Positions 22,178 to 35,126 of a DNA stretch of 64,000 bases are shown in pieces. How positions within the stretch are numbered: position 1 is the stretch's first letter; each line of letters begins with the position of its first letter. The translations under genes and the position numbers were made by a program. This DNA comes from Anthoceros angustus (lineage: Eukaryota > Streptophyta > Anthocerotopsida > Anthocerotales > Anthocerotaceae): the NCBI GenBank assembly GCA_010909165.1, contig VJWM01000019.1:1302001-1366000 (forward strand). Reading direction: 5' to 3'. The notes under the pieces are model-generated. The model did no database searches, was not told the origin of the DNA, and worked only from the letters and a program-made list of their open reading frames with translations.

Positions 22178-22560
22178 CTGCTACGCCTCCGCCAACACTA
22201 AGCATGATACTTCTTCACCCGCCACCCGCTCACCCGAGGGGCCCTCTCCATCTAGGCGCCGTGTGGACGGACCCGTTGTCATATACTTGCACCACTTGGT
22301 ACGGACCCATCCATCTCGTGAAGTTTGCTCGAAAATGCATGTGACGACTATCATAAAGGAGGGCCAGGTCCCTTCCTTTACATACTCGATTCCGGCGATC
22401 GTGCCAAATCTTCACTGGTTTTGCACCAATCGCATCTTCACCGAGCTTCTTCCTCCTCCTCGTGGCCGAACAAACCCCAAGAGTCGCTCGAGCTGGCTTT
22501 CCTCCTCGTCCTCCTCCGAGTCGCTTGGTCTTGAAGGGCGACCCCCACCTCAGGCGCCCT
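22178..22560 (-). pseudogene. Displaced integrase C-terminal domain copy
   Basis: The minus strand encodes DLALLYDSRHMHFRANF and then WMGPYQVVQVYDNGSV. This is the GPY/F-type C-terminal domain that ends Ty3/gypsy integrases. It sits between two LTR tails: the tail ending at 22,163, with its own purine-rich PPT-like GAGAAGGGAGTA, and the second U3 block beginning near 22,560. A more deleted copy of the same region lies at 23,820-24,100. This arrangement needs a duplication across the pol-LTR junction. Confidence 0.7.
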
Positions 22561-23817
22561 TGCACGCTCTACCAGCGGGGCCTCCGGCCCCGGGCGCCGC
22601 TCAAGCTCTCCTCCTTGGGGCTCGAAATGTCCCCATACATGAATCGGGTATTCGCCCCGATGGCGAGGCTTCGCTCCTTAGCTTCGTGCCTCCCCAGTGA
22701 CAGGCGAAGATAATCCTTCCCAGTCGCTCTCTTCCCCGCTGGCGCATGCGAGAATACCAGCAGTTATCACCAAGGTGATCCACCTTGGTGGCGAGTTCAA
22801 TGGACAATGATCCGGGCTACCGCCCTTACTCGTATCCGGATCGGATATCAACCATCCGTTGGTTGTCCGCTGCGTTCGAGCCTCGGCATCGCGCGTGTGG
22901 CCCTATCTTCCCCGCCGCCTTAAGGGGCTCGGCACCGCCCCTTCTTCCTCCTTGGTTGTAGGCCATCCTCGGGACCTCAAGGTCCATCGCCTCGTCCTCC
23001 GGAGGTTCTTGGATCGGACCTCCTTGTTGATCGCCCCGGCATCTTGGGCAAACTCCGGACTAGAGTAGCGTTGTCAAAGGTCCGAGACCATTTGGAACAC
23101 GTCCGGATGCCACTCCTGCACCAATTCCCTGCTTCCTCCGGCCGGGGCCCGAAGTCCGGATAGCGCGGGTCACAATGTTGCGCTCCACGGTCCATGGCTC
23201 CCGGTTTCCGTCGGCTTTTGGGTGCCATTGCTTTCTCCTCCTCTTGTTCTTTGCTGGCTGGCGAGTCGGCGCACGATGTTCCTCCTTCGCGCGTTGTTGC
23301 TCCAACCTTGATGCGCCACGCTCTAGCGCCCAAAAGCGGCGCGAGCGGATTGCGGGCGCAAGGTATGAGGGTATGGAGGCTGCGGCCGGACCTCCCTCCT
23401 TGGCGCGGGAAAATGCGGCGGGCGCCTCTTCGTTGTCCGTAGCGCGAGTGCATGGCTTACTCGACCCTCGCTTAGCTTACGGCCTTACGCGCGCCGCGGG
23501 CGTGAATACCCCTGCGGCCTGCAGCAGGTTACGGTCTGACCTCTGCATGCGACCTCCACTCGGGGCCGTCCGTGGCGCCGCCTCGTCATCCTCACGCCTC
23601 CCTCCTGGGTTACTTTCCTGGCGTACTTATCCTATTTTGACACAGGTGGGTTCGGACTTATCCGTTACTCCGGCGTAGTCGGAGCTTGCCATAGTGGTCA
23701 GGGTCCGTTGTTCACTCAGTCGAGCCTCGTCGATTTATTCCTCCTTTTCCGCCTTATCCTTCAATCCTAAAAAGCGAAACCCTACTTATTTCTTAACTCC
23801 CGAGTGCATAGCCCACA

Positions 23818-23833
23818 TACTCCCTTCTCATCA
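23818..23833 (-). other. Polypurine tract next to the 3' LTR
   Basis: The minus strand reads ATGATGAGAAGGGAGTA immediately before the LTR start TGTGGGC. A purine run directly upstream of the 3' LTR is where plus-strand DNA synthesis is primed. The same motif recurs beside the internal LTR tail at 22,164-22,177. Confidence 0.65.
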
Positions 23834-24149
23834 TTGGCGTCTCGCCAACACTAAACTAATGCTTCCATGCCGTTTTGCAGTGGGCAGCGGCCTCCACATG
23901 CTCACGATTGTGGTCATCGTGCCGTCTCTATTGGTTTTACCATTTGCATCTTGGTGAGCTTCTTCCTCCTTCCATCATTACTCGAAAAGTGGGCACTTCA
24001 AACCCCAAGAGTCGCTCGAGCTGGCTTTCCTCTCTGTCAGTCTCCTTCCATCATTACTCGAAAAGTGGGCACTTCAAACCCACGGCATTACGGAGAGTGT
24101 CCGTAGGTCAAGTAGCAGGGTCCGTTGTGTGGTCACCTCGTCCGAACGC

Positions 24150-24806
24150 CCACGGATGGCGACTTGGTATCCATCATGGGCGTAGTTCATCGTGAGTTTA
24201 TTCAGATCCTGCAGATGAGCCCATTTGTCTTCTCTCTGACCCATTGGCCTTAGGATTGTAGGGTGCCGTCTTGCGATGATTGATGCCGAAATACTCCGTC
24301 ATGGCGGCCACCACATCATTAAGGAAATGGGTTCCCCTATCACTTACCAACTGCGGACATCCGTGCGGGTTATGATGTTCTCGTCGAATTTGGCCACGGT
24401 ATTTGCGAGTCCGTTGTCGCCACCGCCTCTACCCACCGTGCGAGTCCGTTCTTGTCGCCGCCTCTACCCACACAGTGCGGTGGTCGTTGCCACGGGATGT
24501 ATCTCCTTTGTGTGTGTCTTGTCGTAGGTCGATAGGTCCAACAAAGTCAATACCCCACTTTTGAAGGTGCGGTGCCAATATCGGTACTAGCGGCCACCGT
24601 GTCGTCGGGGTTGGCTTTCCGATCCGACAAGCATCACACTTCTTCACAAACCGGTGGGTGTCCCCATACATTGTTGGCCACCGATCCCGCTTCAAAATCT
24701 TTTGGTGGTGACTGTCTTGCGTAGTGTCCACCCCAATCCTTCGTGCATTCCTCGACGACCGCCTCCTCGCCGCAAGTACCTTCTCCGTCCGCCCTAATTT
24801 GAACAC
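24150..24806 (-). pseudogene. Integrase zinc-binding and catalytic core, frameshifted
   Basis: The N-terminal part (24,806-24,429) shows a histidine and Cys-pair zinc domain (HRFVKKCDACRIGK) and the first catalytic Asp in WGIDFVGPI. A second frame holds SDRGTHFLNDVV (24,344-24,324), with the second Asp, and TAPYNPKANG followed by ERR near 24,230. There the canonical third-residue Glu block is present, but the frame shifts within AGAAGACAAATGGGC. All three DDE positions can be traced, but not in one frame. Confidence 0.8.
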
Positions 24807-25164
24807 ACACCGTTGTACATTCTCAAGGGTCGAGCATAGTGCACGAATGCCTCCTCTCCCACGAGTCGATTTTCGGAAGCTCCATTCCCAGGTACCGCCT
24901 ATTTCTTCGTGGGTCGGACGCGACCCTCCCTTCTCCGCTCGCTAGCCTCGTAGCTTGGGGTTCGGTCGGCTGGGCTCCTCCGGTTGTACTTTTATCGCGC
25001 AACCAATGTCTCATCCGGAACGCATCTTCCCGATCTCTCAACACCGCCTGTTTTCAATCGTGACAGAAATGCATTTTGGTCTTGCCTCCCTTGTCTTGTT
25101 TCCACTTAACGTGAACTCCCGCAACAATATCCACCTTGCTATCCGTCCGGACAGTCCGTCTTAT

Positions 25165-27480
25165 TCACCGGATGATGCCAACAAAGTGGTCTACATAGAA
25201 CACAAACTCACTTTGGGTAGTAGGTAGTGTCGAATTTCTTGGCATATACCATACCCGCTTCGGCTGTAGTTGTGTATTTTCGTTCGCTGGGTGAGCTGTC
25301 GTCAACAGTATACGGATAATCCCTTCTTGTCGTCCGCTCAAGACTACTCCGATAGCAAAAGCGGACACATCTACATACACATGAAATTTCTGCTCGATCC
25401 GGTCCTCTTAGAACCGTGCGCTTACCAAGGTGTTCAGAATCAAAGGCCTCCTCTCGCTCACGTGACGGTCCAAACCTCCTCCTTCCGCAGAGTTCGCCAA
25501 CTTAGCCGCCTCTTCGCAAAGTCCTTAATAAACCGGTAGTATCCCACCATTCCTGTGAAACCTCTCGGCTCCTTTAGGTTCGTCGGTGGAGGCGGATGAC
25601 CGGACCTTGTCCCGTCCACCTCGATTCCAGTGACACCGATGTCCCAGAAGATTCCCTCCGTCATTCCAAAGTAGCATTTCTCGGTGTAGGCTCAATTGAG
25701 TCTCCGGCTCAAGCACCTTCTTAGATGCCCAAGGTGTTTGTCCCGCTCCCCATGCACACAAAATCATCCAGAATATCTCCATGAAGTCCCTCGTGAAGTC
25801 ACAAGACGTTGGTCACCATACGCATGAACGACCCGGCCCGGGTCATCCCAAAGGCACTTCTCTTGTAGGCAAACGCATTCCCACTCCGTAGTGAAGGTCG
25901 TCTTGTCCCTCGAAGTCACAAGACGTTGGTCACCATACGCATGAACGACCTCGGCGCTCCGGTCATCCCAAAGGCACTTCTCTTGTAGGCAAACGTTCCC
26001 ACTCCGTAGTGAAGGTCGTCTTGTCCAAAACTCCTTAGGTGCAATTGGTTATATCCGGAGTAGCCATCCGGAAGGAGTAAGTAGTCCGTCCACCACCTTG
26101 TCCAAAATGTCTCACGAATGGCATCGGAAGTGGTCCTTCTCCGCTGCTGAGCTTCCTCAATCTTGGCATACCCGAATTTGTCCCGGCTGCTTTGGGAACC
26201 ACCACACCGCGACCCACTCTGACGATGGGGAAAATGATGTCGCCTCGGTACTTATCAAGGACCTCCTTCACCTTGATCGAATACTTGGGGTTGAGCTTGT
26301 ATTGTCGGATTCGGTGGCACGCTCCGGCTTCAAATCGATCTTATGCTCTCCACTTCTTGAATGCCCTTCATGTCCGTGACCTTGAAGCGAACACCTCATA
26401 AAACTCCCCAGTGCTTTAGTCCTTCCTTCAGTCCGGAGGCATGCCTTTCTTAAACTTCGAATTTGCTGGCCGGACCTCCACTTCTTCCACGCCGTCCGGG
26501 TTCACTGCCTCCTGCTCCCTGGCCCAAACCCCTCGTCCTCCTCCTCGGGATCGTCCTCTCGCATCCCCATTCTCTCAAGAGCTCGTCGAGGTGAATCGTG
26601 TTACTCCTTCGATGTCTTTTCCTTGGTCCGACTCTGCCTCCCTCAGCCGGGTCCGACCTCCTCTTCACTTCCTTCCTCCGGCCCGTTGTGGCGTTTACTC
26701 GAAAACAATCAACCACTTCCGCCAAAGGCATCCCAGAGTCCATCTCCTCCTCGGACCGGCGGATCTTGGCGAAAGTCGCCTCCTCGGAACTATCTTGTTC
26801 GCCGCTGGAGTCCTCCACGAGGTATACCCTTCGGTAGTGCTCAGCTTTTCCCACAATAGGTGTCCTTGCTCCGTGATAGCAACCCTCCCTTCTCGCACCT
26901 TAGGGTCCCACCACCGGCTTGAAGTGAATCTCCTTCCTTCCAAAGTGTAGCTTGTCTGGTCCACCTCGATTCCCCGACACCCGATGTCCCACAAGATTCC
27001 CTCCGTCATTCCAAAGTAGCATTTCTCGGGTGTAGGCTCAATTGAGTCTCCCGGCGCTCAAGCACCTTCTTAGATGCCCAAGGTGTTTGTCCCTCCCCAT
27101 GCACACAAAATCATCCGGGAATATCTCCATGAAGTCCCTCGAAGTCACGGAAGGCGTTGGTCACCATGAGCGACCACAGGCGCTCGGTCATCCCAAAGGC
27201 ACTTCTCTTGTAGGCAAGCGTACCCCACTCCGTAGTGAAGGTCGTCTTGTCGGTCAGACTCCCTTAGGTGCAATTGGTTATATCCGGAGTAGCCATCCGG
27301 AAGGAGTAAGTAGTCCGTCCACCTTGTCCAAAATGTCTCTGAATGGCATCGGAAGTGGTCCTTCTCGTTCTTGATTGAGCTTCCTCAATCTTGGCATACC
27401 GAATTTGGCTTTGTTTCTTGGGAACCACCACAATCGTAGCGACCCACTCGGCTGTGACGATGGGGAAAATGATGTCTGCC
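25165..27480 (-). pseudogene. Reverse transcriptase and RNase H region, with an internally duplicated RT
   Basis: RNase H lies at 25,380-25,165 (YVDVSAFAIGVVLS ... EFVFYVDHF). Upstream, RT palm blocks occur twice. One set lies at 27,480-27,000, with FPDD at 27,121-27,110 as the YxDD-type active site within DFMEIFPDDFVCMG. The other is at about 26,245-25,550, where this motif is broken. The fingers block VVVPK ... MPRLRKL is seen at 26,271-26,035 and again at 27,508-27,278. A further ~119-bp repeat (25,800-25,890 and 25,919-26,010) covers the TEW/AFGM block. Numerous small indels break every frame. Confidence 0.8.
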
Positions 27481-28259
27481 TCCGGTACTTATCAAGGACC
27501 TCCTTCACCTTGATCGAATACTTGGGGTTGAGCTTGTATTGTCGGATTGGTGCTCCGGCTTCAAATCGATCTTATGCTCCCACTTCTTGAATGCCCTTCA
27601 TGTCCGTGACCTTGAAGGCGAACACCTCATAAAACTCCCCGGTACTTTAGTCCTTCCTTGGTCCAGGAGGCATGCCTTTCTTAAACTTGAGAATTTGCTG
27701 GGACCTCCACTTCTTCCACGTCGTCCGGGTTCACCGTCTCCGTTCCGTCTTTCATGCGTCCAAACCCCTCGTCCTCCTCTCGGGATCGTCCTCGCATCCC
27801 CATTCTCAAGAGCTCGTCGGAGGTGAATCGTGTTACTCCTTGATGTCCGCTTTTCCTTGGTCCGACTCTTGTTGTCTCCCCCTTGTCTTTGGTCCGACTC
27901 TTCACTTCCTTCCTCCGGCCCGTTGTGGCGTTTGAAAACAATCAACCACTTCGCCAAAGGCATCCGCGTAGTCCATCTCCTCCTCGGACCGGGATCTTGG
28001 CGAAAGTCGCCTCCTCGGAACTATCTTGTTCGCCGTGGAGTCCTCCATTGAGGTATACCCTTCGGTAGTGCTCACGGTTTCCACAATAGGTGTCCTTGCT
28101 CCGGTGATAGCAACCCTCCCTTCTCGCACCTTAGGGTCCCAGTCCGGCTTGAAGTGAATCTCCTTCCTTCCAAAGTGTAGCTTTGCAGGCCAACCCGCCA
28201 TGGCGACAACACCTCATACCCTAATGGTCCGGCGGTTTGATCACAACAAAATCCAGCTT

Positions 28260-28640
28260 TGTAGGGTGCACCTATGGTGGCCAAGACTCGGTTAACTCCC
28301 CGCCGGATCTCTTCTTGACATGTCCGCCATTCTCGAGTCTTCGTTGAGGGTTCAAGGATGTGAAGCCCAATTTTCGTGCGTGGTGATGAGGTTGACTCGG
28401 ACCCGTGTCCAACGGTACATCCTTGATGATACATCCAATCTCCACTTGTACCATCGCCCTGGTCCGTATGGGACACCACCTCACTTCCACTGCTACCCTT
28501 CCGGCTTTGGTGCTCATGGTGGGTTTCCTAACGGCCCGACGGACCTCTTGTGATTTCGGGTTATCCCTCGGCCGAAAGGACACAGGTCTGCGATTCATCA
28601 TCGTCCGCCACATTAAAGGCGAGGCTTCTACCCCAATCGA
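28260..28640 (-). pseudogene. Aspartic protease copy 1
   Basis: The minus strand encodes VQVEIGCIIKDVPLDTGPS, with the active-site DTG at 28,409-28,401. This matches the KDxxLDTGAS motif of retrotransposon proteases. Just after it the reading shifts; the expected NLIT continuation is readable in another frame. Confidence 0.7.
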
Positions 28641-29639
28641 GGATCCTGCTGGCCCTCATCCTCTCCCGGGTCACTTGTTCGGTATTCTCCGGATGCTTGC
28701 GCATTTCCTCCTGCAACATCTCGGTCACCTCCGGACTACGTCCGTGGAAGCTAACGTCGCCGTCGCGGGAGGCACCGTTCCTTCTCCCGTCCTGGGAGAA
28801 CTTCCTTCGGTAATCCTCCAGAGCCGCTCAGCCCTCCTTCATGGTGGATCCTCCGGTACTTATCAAGGACCTCCTTCACCTTGATCGAATACTTGGGGTT
28901 GAGCTTGTATTGTCGGATTGGTGCTCCGGCTTCAAATCGATCTTATGCTCTCCACTTCTTGAATGCCCTTCATGTCCGTGACCTTGAAGGCGAACACCTC
29001 ATAAAACTCCCCGGTACTTTAGTCCTTCCTTGGTCCAGGAGGCATGCCTTTCTTAAACTTGAGAATTTGCTGGGACCTCCACTTCTTCCACGTCGTCCGG
29101 GTTCACCGTCTCCGTTCCGTCTTTCATGCGTCCAAACCCCTCGTCCTCCTCTCGGGATCGTCCTCGCATCCCCATTCTCGAAGAGCTCGTCGGAGGTGAA
29201 TCGTGTTACTCCTTGATGTCCGCTTTTCCTTGGTCCGACTCTTGTTGTCTCCCCCTTGTCTTTGGTCCGACTCTTCACTTCCTTCCTCCGGCCCGTTGTG
29301 GCGTTTGAAAACAATCAACCACTTCGCCAAAGGCATCCGCGTAGTCCATCTCCTCCTCGGACCGGGATCTTGGCGAAAGTCGCCTCCTCGGAACTATCTT
29401 GTTCGCCGTGGAGTCCTCCATTGAGGTATACCCTTCGGTAGTGCTCACGGTTTCCACAATAGGTGTCCTTGCTCCGGTGATAGCAACCCTCCCTTCTCGC
29501 ACCTTAGGGTCCCAGTCCGGCTTGAAGTGAATCTCCTTCCTTCCAAAGTGTAGCTTTGCAGGCCAACCCGCCATGGCAGCACCTCATACCCTAATGGTCC
29601 GGCGGTTTGATCACAACAAAATCCGGTTTGTAGGGTGCG

Positions 29640-30010
29640 GCTATGGTGGCCAAGACTCGGTTAACTCCCCGCGGATCTCTTCTTGACATATACGCCATTC
29701 TCGAGTCTTCGTTGAGGTTGAAGGATGTGAAGCCCAATTTTCGTGCCGGTGATGAGGTTGACTCGGACCCGTGTCCAGTACATCCTTGATGATACATCCA
29801 ATCTCCACTTGTACCACTGGCCCAGGTATGGGACACCACCCTCACTTCCTTTGCTACCCTTCACGGCTTTGGTGCTCATGGTGGGTTTCCCTAACGGGAC
29901 GGACCTCTTGCGGTATTTGGGTTATCCCTCGGTGTCGAAAGGACACAAGGTCTGATTCATCATCGGTCCGCCACATTAAAGGCGAGGCTTCTACCCCAAT
30001 CGAGGATCCT
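29640..30010 (-). pseudogene. Aspartic protease copy 2
   Basis: This is the second copy of the same domain, with DTG at 29,775-29,767 and the same downstream frame problem. It lies about 1,366 bp from copy 1, within the tandem duplication. Functional elements carry one protease, so the pair is part of the rearrangement. Confidence 0.65.
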
Positions 30011-33000
30011 GCTGCGTCCTCATCCTCTCCCGGGTCACTTACGGTATTCTCCGGATGCTTGCGCATTTCCTCCTGCAACATCTCGGTCACCTCCGGACTA
30101 CGTCCGGTGGAAGCTAACGTCGCCGTCGCGGGAGGCACCGTTCCTTCTCCACATCTGTCAGGAGAACTTCCTTGGGTAATCCCTCCGGCGAGCTGCCGTC
30201 CAGCCCTCCTTCATCGGTCGGATCCTCTGCTGGTATTTCCGCTTGATTGCCTTCCTGGCCGTGACGCTTCTCCGCCTTCTTGTTCTTCTTCAACTGGCGC
30301 CTTTCGTCGCTCCTTCCTTCCTGGCCAGTAGACACCTCCAAGATTTCCACGCCCGACTCCCTTCCTTCGACACCCCACCGTACCTTCTTGTTCTTTTCCA
30401 TCTCGCGCACTGGGAATCTCTTCCCACTCCGCCAATCGAGCATCTTGACTTGCCGTCAGTGCAGTCTTAGGAGGTGGCGTTGGTGGTCGGGTTCTCCGCT
30501 TGGTGTGGCATATCGTCCTTTGCGGGGTTGGGACATAGCGTCTGTCATATGCCCACTTGCGATCGCCACCTGTCGAAGTCCCCATTACCACCTCGTTGGA
30601 GTGCGGACGCAGCGTTGGAGTAATGGCGATTCCGCAGTTCCAACGGACCACGGCCGTCGGAGGATACCACCGGGAGGCTCCATGCGTCGGAGGATACGAA
30701 GGGGCTCCCATGCGGTCTTTGCATCGGTGGGGCCCGTTGTATTAGCGGACCTCCGGTTGGCGGATACATGGTTTTGGGATATCGCGGCCCGGAGGGGCTT
30801 CTGCACTGATAGGCCTCTTCCCATTGCTCCTCCTCCTCCTCGTATTCGTAGTCCACTTGATGCACCGGCCTTGAGGCGCTTGATTCGAATGGCCGTGTTG
30901 TCGCACACGACACCGAGATGCGCTCGCACCGTGGTGGTGTTTTCCGCGCTCGGTCCTTAACACAGTTTATCGCTGTGTCCTCTACTCTCTTTATCACTTT
31001 TCCGGGTCCTCCGGACTGCTACCTCCTTTGAGGGAGTCGGGTCCGTGGAGCTTCTCGGACCGGCCGGTGTCACCACCTCCTTCTTACCCCGCTTCTTTAG
31101 CCGGGCCTTCTTGCTCTTCTTCTGGGATACTCTTCCTCGCTAGAGACCTCCGTCTCTTCTTGGACGACCGCCTCCAAGACACCTCCGATTGGTCTTCCTC
31201 CTCCTCTCAAGACTCTTCCTCCTGAGTCTCGAACCCCGCTTCTTCTTCTTCTTCTTGCCTCCTTGAGCGGATTTCTTTATCCTCGATGTAGCGATTCCTC
31301 GTAGTTTTCGGCCGCTCGACCGCCTTGCCCACGTCCTTCTCGGCCAGCGACGGCTCGCCATGGGTTTGGCTAGACCGCGAACCACCGCATCACGCGCATC
31401 GTGGTATGGGTTGGATGCCGATCCTCGGCATAGAACCGCTCGATGTACGAGCCCAGCCTTCTCCTTCTTCCTCGCTTGATTTTCCAACTTTGATAATACA
31501 TACCTCCCCGGTCGATCCTCGAAACCGTTCTAAGAAGGCATTTTCAAAGCTTCAAACGAGGCGGGTGGGGCATTCTCCGGTCGATACTTGAGCATTGATG
31601 TCCGCCCTCTGAGAACCCCTTGGAAAAGCTGGATGAGCTCGCCTCCTCTCCGTTGAAGTTGGCTTTGGACATGAAGTCCTCCACAAAGGTCTCGCATCCG
31701 CCTCCTTCTTCCCTCCGAATATGGAGTACGCTTGTTTGGTCGAGGTAGGGGCCATGGTCACGCCATCGGTTAGGCGTGGTCCTACCTTCTTCCGTTGGCG
31801 TCCCTCGTACCCGTACTCGTCTTGGTCCGACAATTCGACCACGTTCTCCTCCTCCGATCGACGGTCCTCTACTCTCTTTATCACTTTTCCGGGTCCTCCG
31901 CGGACACCTGCCTCCTTTGAGGGAGTCGGGTCCGTGGAGCTTCTCGGACGGTCTTGGTGTCACCACCTCCTTCTTACCACCTTCTTTTTGGCGGGGCCTT
32001 CTTGCTCTTCTTCTTGCGGGGATACTCTTCCTCGCTAGAGACCTCCGTCTCTTCTTGGACGTGCTCCTCCTCCGAAGACACCTCAGATTGGTCTTCCTCC
32101 TCCTCAAGACTCTTCCTCCTCAGTCGAACCCGTTTCTTCTTCTTCTTCTTGCCTCCTTGGATTTCTTTATCCTCGATGTAGCGATTCCTCGTAGTTTTCG
32201 GCCTCGCCTTGCCCACGTCCTTCTCGGCGGCGGGGCGTGCACAGCCATGGGTTTGGCTAGGCCGGCGCGAACCACCGTCCGCTTGCATCGTGGTATGGGT
32301 TGGATGCGATCCCTCGGGGCATAGAACCGCTCGATGTACGAGCCCAGCCTTCTCCTTCTTCCTCGCCTGATTTTCCAACTTTGATAATACATACCTCCCC
32401 GGTCGATCCTCGAAACCGCTTCTAAGAAGGCATTTTCAAAGCTTCAAACGAGGCGGGTGGGGCATTCTCCGGTCGATACTTGAGCATTGATGTCCGCCCT
32501 CTGAGAACCCCTTGAAAAGCTGGATGAGCTCGCCTCCTCTCCGCTGAAGTTGGCTTTGGACATGAAGTCCTCCACAAAGGTCTCCGCATCCGCCTCCTTC
32601 TTCCCTCCGAATATGGAGTACGCTTGTTTGTCGAGGTAGGGGCCATGGTCACGCCATCGGTTAGGCGTGGCCCTACCTTCTTCCGTTACGCCCTTGTACC
32701 GTACTGCCTTGGTCCGACAATTCGACCACGTTCTCCTCCTCCGATCGACGGTCCTCTACTCTCTTTATCACTTTTCCGGGTCCTCCGCGGACACCTGCCT
32801 CCTTTGAGGGAGTCGGGTCGTGGAGCTTCTCGGACGGTCTTGGTGTCACCACCTCCTTCTTACCACCTTCTTTTTGGCGGGGCCTTCTTGCTCTTCTTCT
32901 TGCGGGGATACTCTTCCTCGCTAGAGACCTCCGTCTCTTCTTGGACGTGCTCCTCCTCCCGAAGACACCTCAGATTGGTCTTCCTCCTCCTCAAGACTCT

Positions 33001-33816
33001 TCCTCCTCAGTCGAACCCGTTTCTTCTTCTTCTTCTTGCCTCCTTGGATTTCTTTATCCTCGATGTAGCGATTCCTCGTAGTTTTGCCTCGCCTTGCCCA
33101 CGTCCTTCTCGGCGGCGGGGCGTGCACAGCCATGGGTTTGGCTAGGCCGGCGCGAACCACCGTCCGCTTGCATCGTGGTATGGGTTGGATGCGATCCCTC
33201 GGGGCATAGAACCGCTCGATGTCTGAGCCCGGCTTCTCCTTCTTCCCTCGGTTCCAACTTTGATAATACATACCCCTCTGGTGATCCTCGAAACCGTTCT
33301 AAGAAGGCATTTTCAAAGCTTCCGAGGCGGGTGGGGCATTCTCCGGTGGTCGGTACTTTCTCCGATACCATTGAGCGGTTCCTCGGAGAACCCCTTGGAA
33401 AAATTTGGATGAGGCTGGCGTCGACTCCTCTCCGTTGAAGTTGGCTTTGGACATGAAGTCCTCCACAAAGGTCTCGCATCCGCTCCTTCTTCCCTCCGAA
33501 TATAGATGCGCTTGTTTGGTCGAGGTAGGGGCCATGCTGCCATCGATGGGTTAGGCGTGGTCCTACCTTCTTCCGTTGGCGTCCCTTGTACCCGTACTCG
33601 TCTTGGTCGACAATTCGACCACGTTCTCCCTCCTCGATCGGCGGTGCTCTCTCGTTGGGTTTGACGCCTCCTCTCCCTGGCTCGAGAGCACGCGAGGTGA
33701 CCACGTCCGATCCTCCCGACGGCTCACTTGACCGCCGCCGACCGCCACGCATTCACTTACCTTCTCTTCCTAAGGACGCACTTGACCACGACGATTTCAT
33801 TCCCACAGCGCCAAAA

Positions 33817-34197
33817 TGTGGCGGACTTTCTTGATGGCGTGCGCGCACAATCCCGTGTCGTTGTAGGAAGAAGTCCGCTCAAGGGAATGATAGGCTGCAC
33901 CGCGTGTGATTCTACTGCCCCTTAGCGCCTGCTCACCTCAACACACACATACTCCTAACTACAACGTTCACCGTGACAGCCGGTATGGCCAAACGCTTAG
34001 GACCCGTCGTCCGTATTGCTCACATACATCCTCACGCATCCGTCCTTTCCTCTCTCCTCTCACGCTACACTCTTCGCCTTAGAAAAGACGCTGGTTACGC
34101 ATCCTCCGTGCTCCGCCGGCCTCCGTCCGGCTCTACACGCCTCCCGAGTTCCTCCTCCACGTTCCACTGCCCGGTGACCGCGGCCCGGACGAGCACG
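33817..34197 (-). repeat. Stray PBS and partial LTR between gag copies
   Basis: TGTGGCGGAC at 33,817 repeats the inner LTR edge. It is preceded by the same PBS-type sequence (minus strand TTTTGGCGCTGTGGGAATG) as at 35,127-35,146. LTR similarity runs for only about 380 bp and then jumps into gag sequence at about 34,198. It shows that a PBS-gag unit was duplicated together with part of the LTR. Confidence 0.75.
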
Positions 34198-35126
34198 GTC
34201 ACCACCTCCTTCTTACCACTTCTTTTTAGCGGGGCCTTCTTGCTCTTCTTCTTGCGGGGATACTCTTCCTCGCTAGAGACCTCGTCTCTTCTTGGACGCT
34301 CCTCCTCAGAAGACACCTCGATTGGTCTTCCTCCTCCTCAAGACTCTTCCTCCTCAGTCGAACCCGTTTCTTCTTCTTCTTCTTGCCTCCTTGGCGGATT
34401 TCTTTATCCTCGATGTAGCGATTCCTCGTAGTTTTCGGCCTCGCCTTGCCCACGTCCTTCTCGGCCGGGGGTGCACAGCCATGGGTTTGGCTAGGCCGCG
34501 AACCACCGCTTGCATCGTGGTATGGGTTGGATGCCGATCCCTCGGGGCATAGAACCGCTCGATGTCTGAGCCCGCTTCTCCTTCTTCCTCGCTTGATTTT
34601 CCAACTTTGATAATACCCCTCACTGGATCCTCGAAACCGTTCTAAGAAGGCATTTTCAAAGCTTCAAGCACGGGTGGGGCATTCTCCGGTGGTGGTACTT
34701 TCTCCGATACCATTGAGCGGTTGTCCTCGGAGAACCCCTTGGAAAAATTTGGATGAGGCGTCGACTCCCTCTCCGTTGAAGTTGGCTTTGGACACGAAGT
34801 CCTCCACAAAGGTCTCGCATCCGCTCCTTCTTCCCTCCGAATATGGAGTCGCTTGTTTGGTCGGTAGGGGCCATGGGCTGCCATCGATGGGTTAGGCGTG
34901 GGCATCCTACCTTCTTCCGTTGGCGTCCCTGTACCCCGTGCGTCTTGGTCCGACAATTCGACCACGTTCTCCTCCTCCGATCGGGTGCTCTCGTTGGGTT
35001 TGGCGTCTCCTCTCACGGCTCGGAGAGTGACCACGTCCGATCCTCCCCGGCGGTTCACTCTTGGCCGTCGCTCGGCCTCACGCATTCACTTACCTTCTCT
35101 TCCTAAGGGCACTGCCGGACCGATTT

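Larger units (their letters stand above)
17875..23817 (-). repeat. 3' LTR, 5.9 kb, containing a captured integrase end
   Basis: It runs from TGTGGC (17,875) to GCCCACA (23,817), 5,943 bp. U5/R occupies about 17,875-18,420, with a promoter TATA at about 18,441-18,457 on the minus strand. U3 continues through a GTCCGGACTTG-rich patch (18,840-18,965) and two copies of the distal U3 block, each ending with the same LTR tail (22,163 and 23,817). Between the two copies lies integrase C-terminal sequence (22,178-22,560), so the LTR contains internal-domain DNA. The simplest original LTR would be 17,875-22,163 (about 4.3 kb). Confidence 0.7.
26245..30220 (-). repeat. Three head-to-tail copies of a protease-to-RT segment
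   Basis: CGGTACTTATCAAGGACCTC opens copies at about 26,245, 27,484 and 28,855. Copies two and three are about 1,371 bp apart. They are nearly identical over 27,480-28,200 versus 28,851-29,574, including a 99-codon minus-strand stretch that is the same in both, then diverge by small indels. The first copy is shorter and continues into RT sequence. Confidence 0.85.

Noticed and set aside
18491-23678. Long plus- and minus-strand ORFs in LTR U3 as genes
   Set aside because: They shift frame between repeat copies, show no known domain, and arise from high GC content.
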